From JAVBNW01 sp031551255 (GTDB lineage: Bacteria > Bacillota > Clostridia > Christensenellales > UBA1750), in NCBI GenBank assembly GCA_031551255.1, contig JAVBNW010000126.1:1-57856 (forward strand): a stretch of 57,856 nucleotides of DNA. Reading direction: 5' to 3'. Position numbers and translations under genes: made by a program. Below the pieces are notes generated by a model, which saw nothing but the letters and a program-made list of their open reading frames with translations, did no database searches and had not been told where the DNA came from. Within the stretch, counting starts at the first letter, position 1; every line of letters begins with the position of its first letter. Positions 56,932 to 57,856 of this stretch are shown here, piece after piece.

Positions 56932-57733
56932 TATAAGCGACCTGTTCAAATCCACCGGAAGCGCATCCGCTCTGGTACCGGACGGCCAAACGGTAGTTAG
57001 GATACCGATAGACCAACTGCATCCCTTCCCGAACCAGCCTTTTAAGCTCTATGGCGAAAAGCAGATGCAGGAGATGGTAGAAGATGTCCGCAAGATCGGC
57101 GTCCATACGCCGATTCAAGTACGCATGCGGCCAGACGGCGACGGGTACGAGATCATTGCGGGTCATAATCGCGTAGAGGCTTCGAGGCTGGCCGGAAAGG
57201 ATTCCGTGCCAGCCCTTGTTGATGATCTGGACGATGAAGCCGCGATCATCCGCATGGTCGATAGTAACCTCAATCAGCGGCAGCAGATACTTCCGAGCGA
57301 GAAAGCGTTCGCCTTCAAGATGAAGATGGAGGCATTGTGCCGACAAGGAGCGCGGACTGACTTAACTTCGCCGCAAGTTGCGGCGAAGTTCCGAAGTGAC
57401 GATGAAGTAGCGAAAGAAGCGGGCATCAGCGGCGACACGGTGCGTCGATATGTGAGCCTGACGCACCTCATCCCCGAACTGCTCGAACGCGTCGATGCCG
57501 GTAAGATGGCCTTCTCTCCCGCCGTCGCGCTGTCTCACCTTGCCGAAACAGAACAACAAGACCTGTTCAAGATCATGCAGATGGATGAGGTATCCCCCTC
57601 GCTAGAGCAAGCCGAGGCGTTGAAGGCGATGTCTCCCGTTGGACTCAACTACGAAGCGATCCACGCCATCATGCGGCAGGAGAAGGGCAACCAAAGGAGC
57701 GTCGTCAAGGTTGATCTGGATCGGCTACATTAA
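56891..57733 (+). CDS. ParB-type partition protein
   Basis: A 280-residue ParB-family protein starting MVRGSAAKIQVSADISDLFK at ATG 56891; the longer in-frame extension to 56735 lies inside parA. The N-terminal ParB/Srx domain has IPIDQLHPFPNQPF, and GYEIIAGHNRVEASRLAG is the GxRR-equivalent box that binds CTP in this family (here GHNR). A central HTH region follows (EVAKEAGISGDTVRRYVSLT). DNA-binding partner of ParA for element stability. An AAGAGAGG-rich stretch follows, then the IS3-type gene. Confidence 0.93.
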   Translation: MVRGSAAKIQVSADISDLFKSTGSASALVPDGQTVVRIPIDQLHPFPNQPFKLYGEKQMQEMVEDVRKIGVHTPIQVRMRPDGDGYEIIAGHNRVEASRLAGKDSVPALVDDLDDEAAIIRMVDSNLNQRQQILPSEKAFAFKMKMEALCRQGARTDLTSPQVAAKFRSDDEVAKEAGISGDTVRRYVSLTHLIPELLERVDAGKMAFSPAVALSHLAETEQQDLFKIMQMDEVSPSLEQAEALKAMSPVGLNYEAIHAIMRQEKGNQRSVVKVDLDRLH

Positions 57734-57783
57734 GAGAGGCAGAAAAGAAGAGGAGTGGTAAAGTAAAGAAGGAGGGGGAATCC

Positions 57784-57856
57784 ATGTCAGGAAAGCGTCC
57801 ACGGCGAGAATACACGGAAGAATTTCGAAAACAGATGGTTCAGCTCTACCAATGCG
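57784..57856 (+). mobile_element. IS3-family transposase OrfA, 5' end only
   Basis: The window ends 73 bases into a frame reading MSGKRPRREYTEEFRKQMVQ then LYQC, the start of an HTH_Tnp_1 domain as in IS3-type OrfA proteins. GGAGGGGGAATCC precedes the ATG. The insertion sequence begins somewhere in 57734-57783; its terminal repeat cannot be defined because the other end is outside the window. Confidence 0.8.

Overview
The window looks like a GC-rich chromosome of an endospore-forming Clostridia-type Firmicute, flanked on both sides by lower-GC material from conjugative or integrative elements. The main evidence is dipicolinate synthase dpaA/dpaB (a spore-specific pathway), LplABC-type sugar transporters with a YesM/YesN two-component system, glycyl-radical (strictly anaerobic) metabolism, GHKL/AgrC-type signalling, a VirD4 coupling protein of the clostridial conjugative-element type, and strong AGGAGG ribosome binding sites. 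No species can be named from sequence alone.

Layout. 1-2.3 kb: 3' part of a virD4 coupling-protein gene cut off at its 5' end, then an AT-rich TIR-domain gene. 3.4-11.3 kb (minus strand): an LplABC-type carbohydrate ABC transporter behind its YesM/YesN regulators, separated from them by an unusual structured intergenic region. 11.5-16.3 kb (plus strand, divergent): glycyl-radical activase, glycyl-radical enzyme and a sorbose-1-phosphate-reductase-like dehydrogenase, probably a catabolic operon controlled with the transporter. 17.3-22.4 kb: LsrB/RhaS-like sugar-binding lipoprotein, FMN-binding lipoprotein and a giant hybrid histidine kinase. 22.5-25.1 kb: acetyltransferase, a zinc-ribbon protein and a flavin-reductase-like protein. 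25.3-32.6 kb (minus): two more giant hybrid kinases in tandem and a ParB-like-fold small protein. 33.2-35.7 kb: enolase-superfamily sugar-acid dehydratase and SDR. 36-38 kb: a decaying cluster with several frameshifts (flavin reductase remnant, VOC protein, DUF3795 protein). 38-40.6 kb: dpaB, dpaA and a P-loop NTPase. 41.1-45.7 kb: GHKL kinase, an alpha/alpha-toroid protein, AraC regulator, homocysteine S-methyltransferase. 46-50.7 kb: an AT-richer stretch with a hypothetical protein, an AraC/GyrI regulator, a 55-residue zinc-ribbon protein and a frameshifted stand-alone condensation-domain protein. 

From 51.9 kb an integrated element starts. It is marked by a displaced 3' half of a tRNA-Arg gene (a classic attachment site), followed by a tRNA-Thr-like sequence lacking its anticodon arm, a large AT-rich metallophosphoesterase-plus-P-loop NTPase gene (a likely defence gene), parA, parB and the start of an IS3-type transposase.

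Functionally, the chromosomal core reads as sugar or polyol acquisition and anaerobic breakdown controlled by several membrane sensor kinases. The two ends carry mobile DNA whose cargo looks like antiphage defence. The observations I rate highest are the metallophosphoesterase-STAND gene at the attachment edge, the anticodon-less tRNA-like element, the LuxPQ-like lipoprotein/hybrid-kinase set, the uncharacterised glycyl-radical operon and the structured element at 7.35-7.62 kb.
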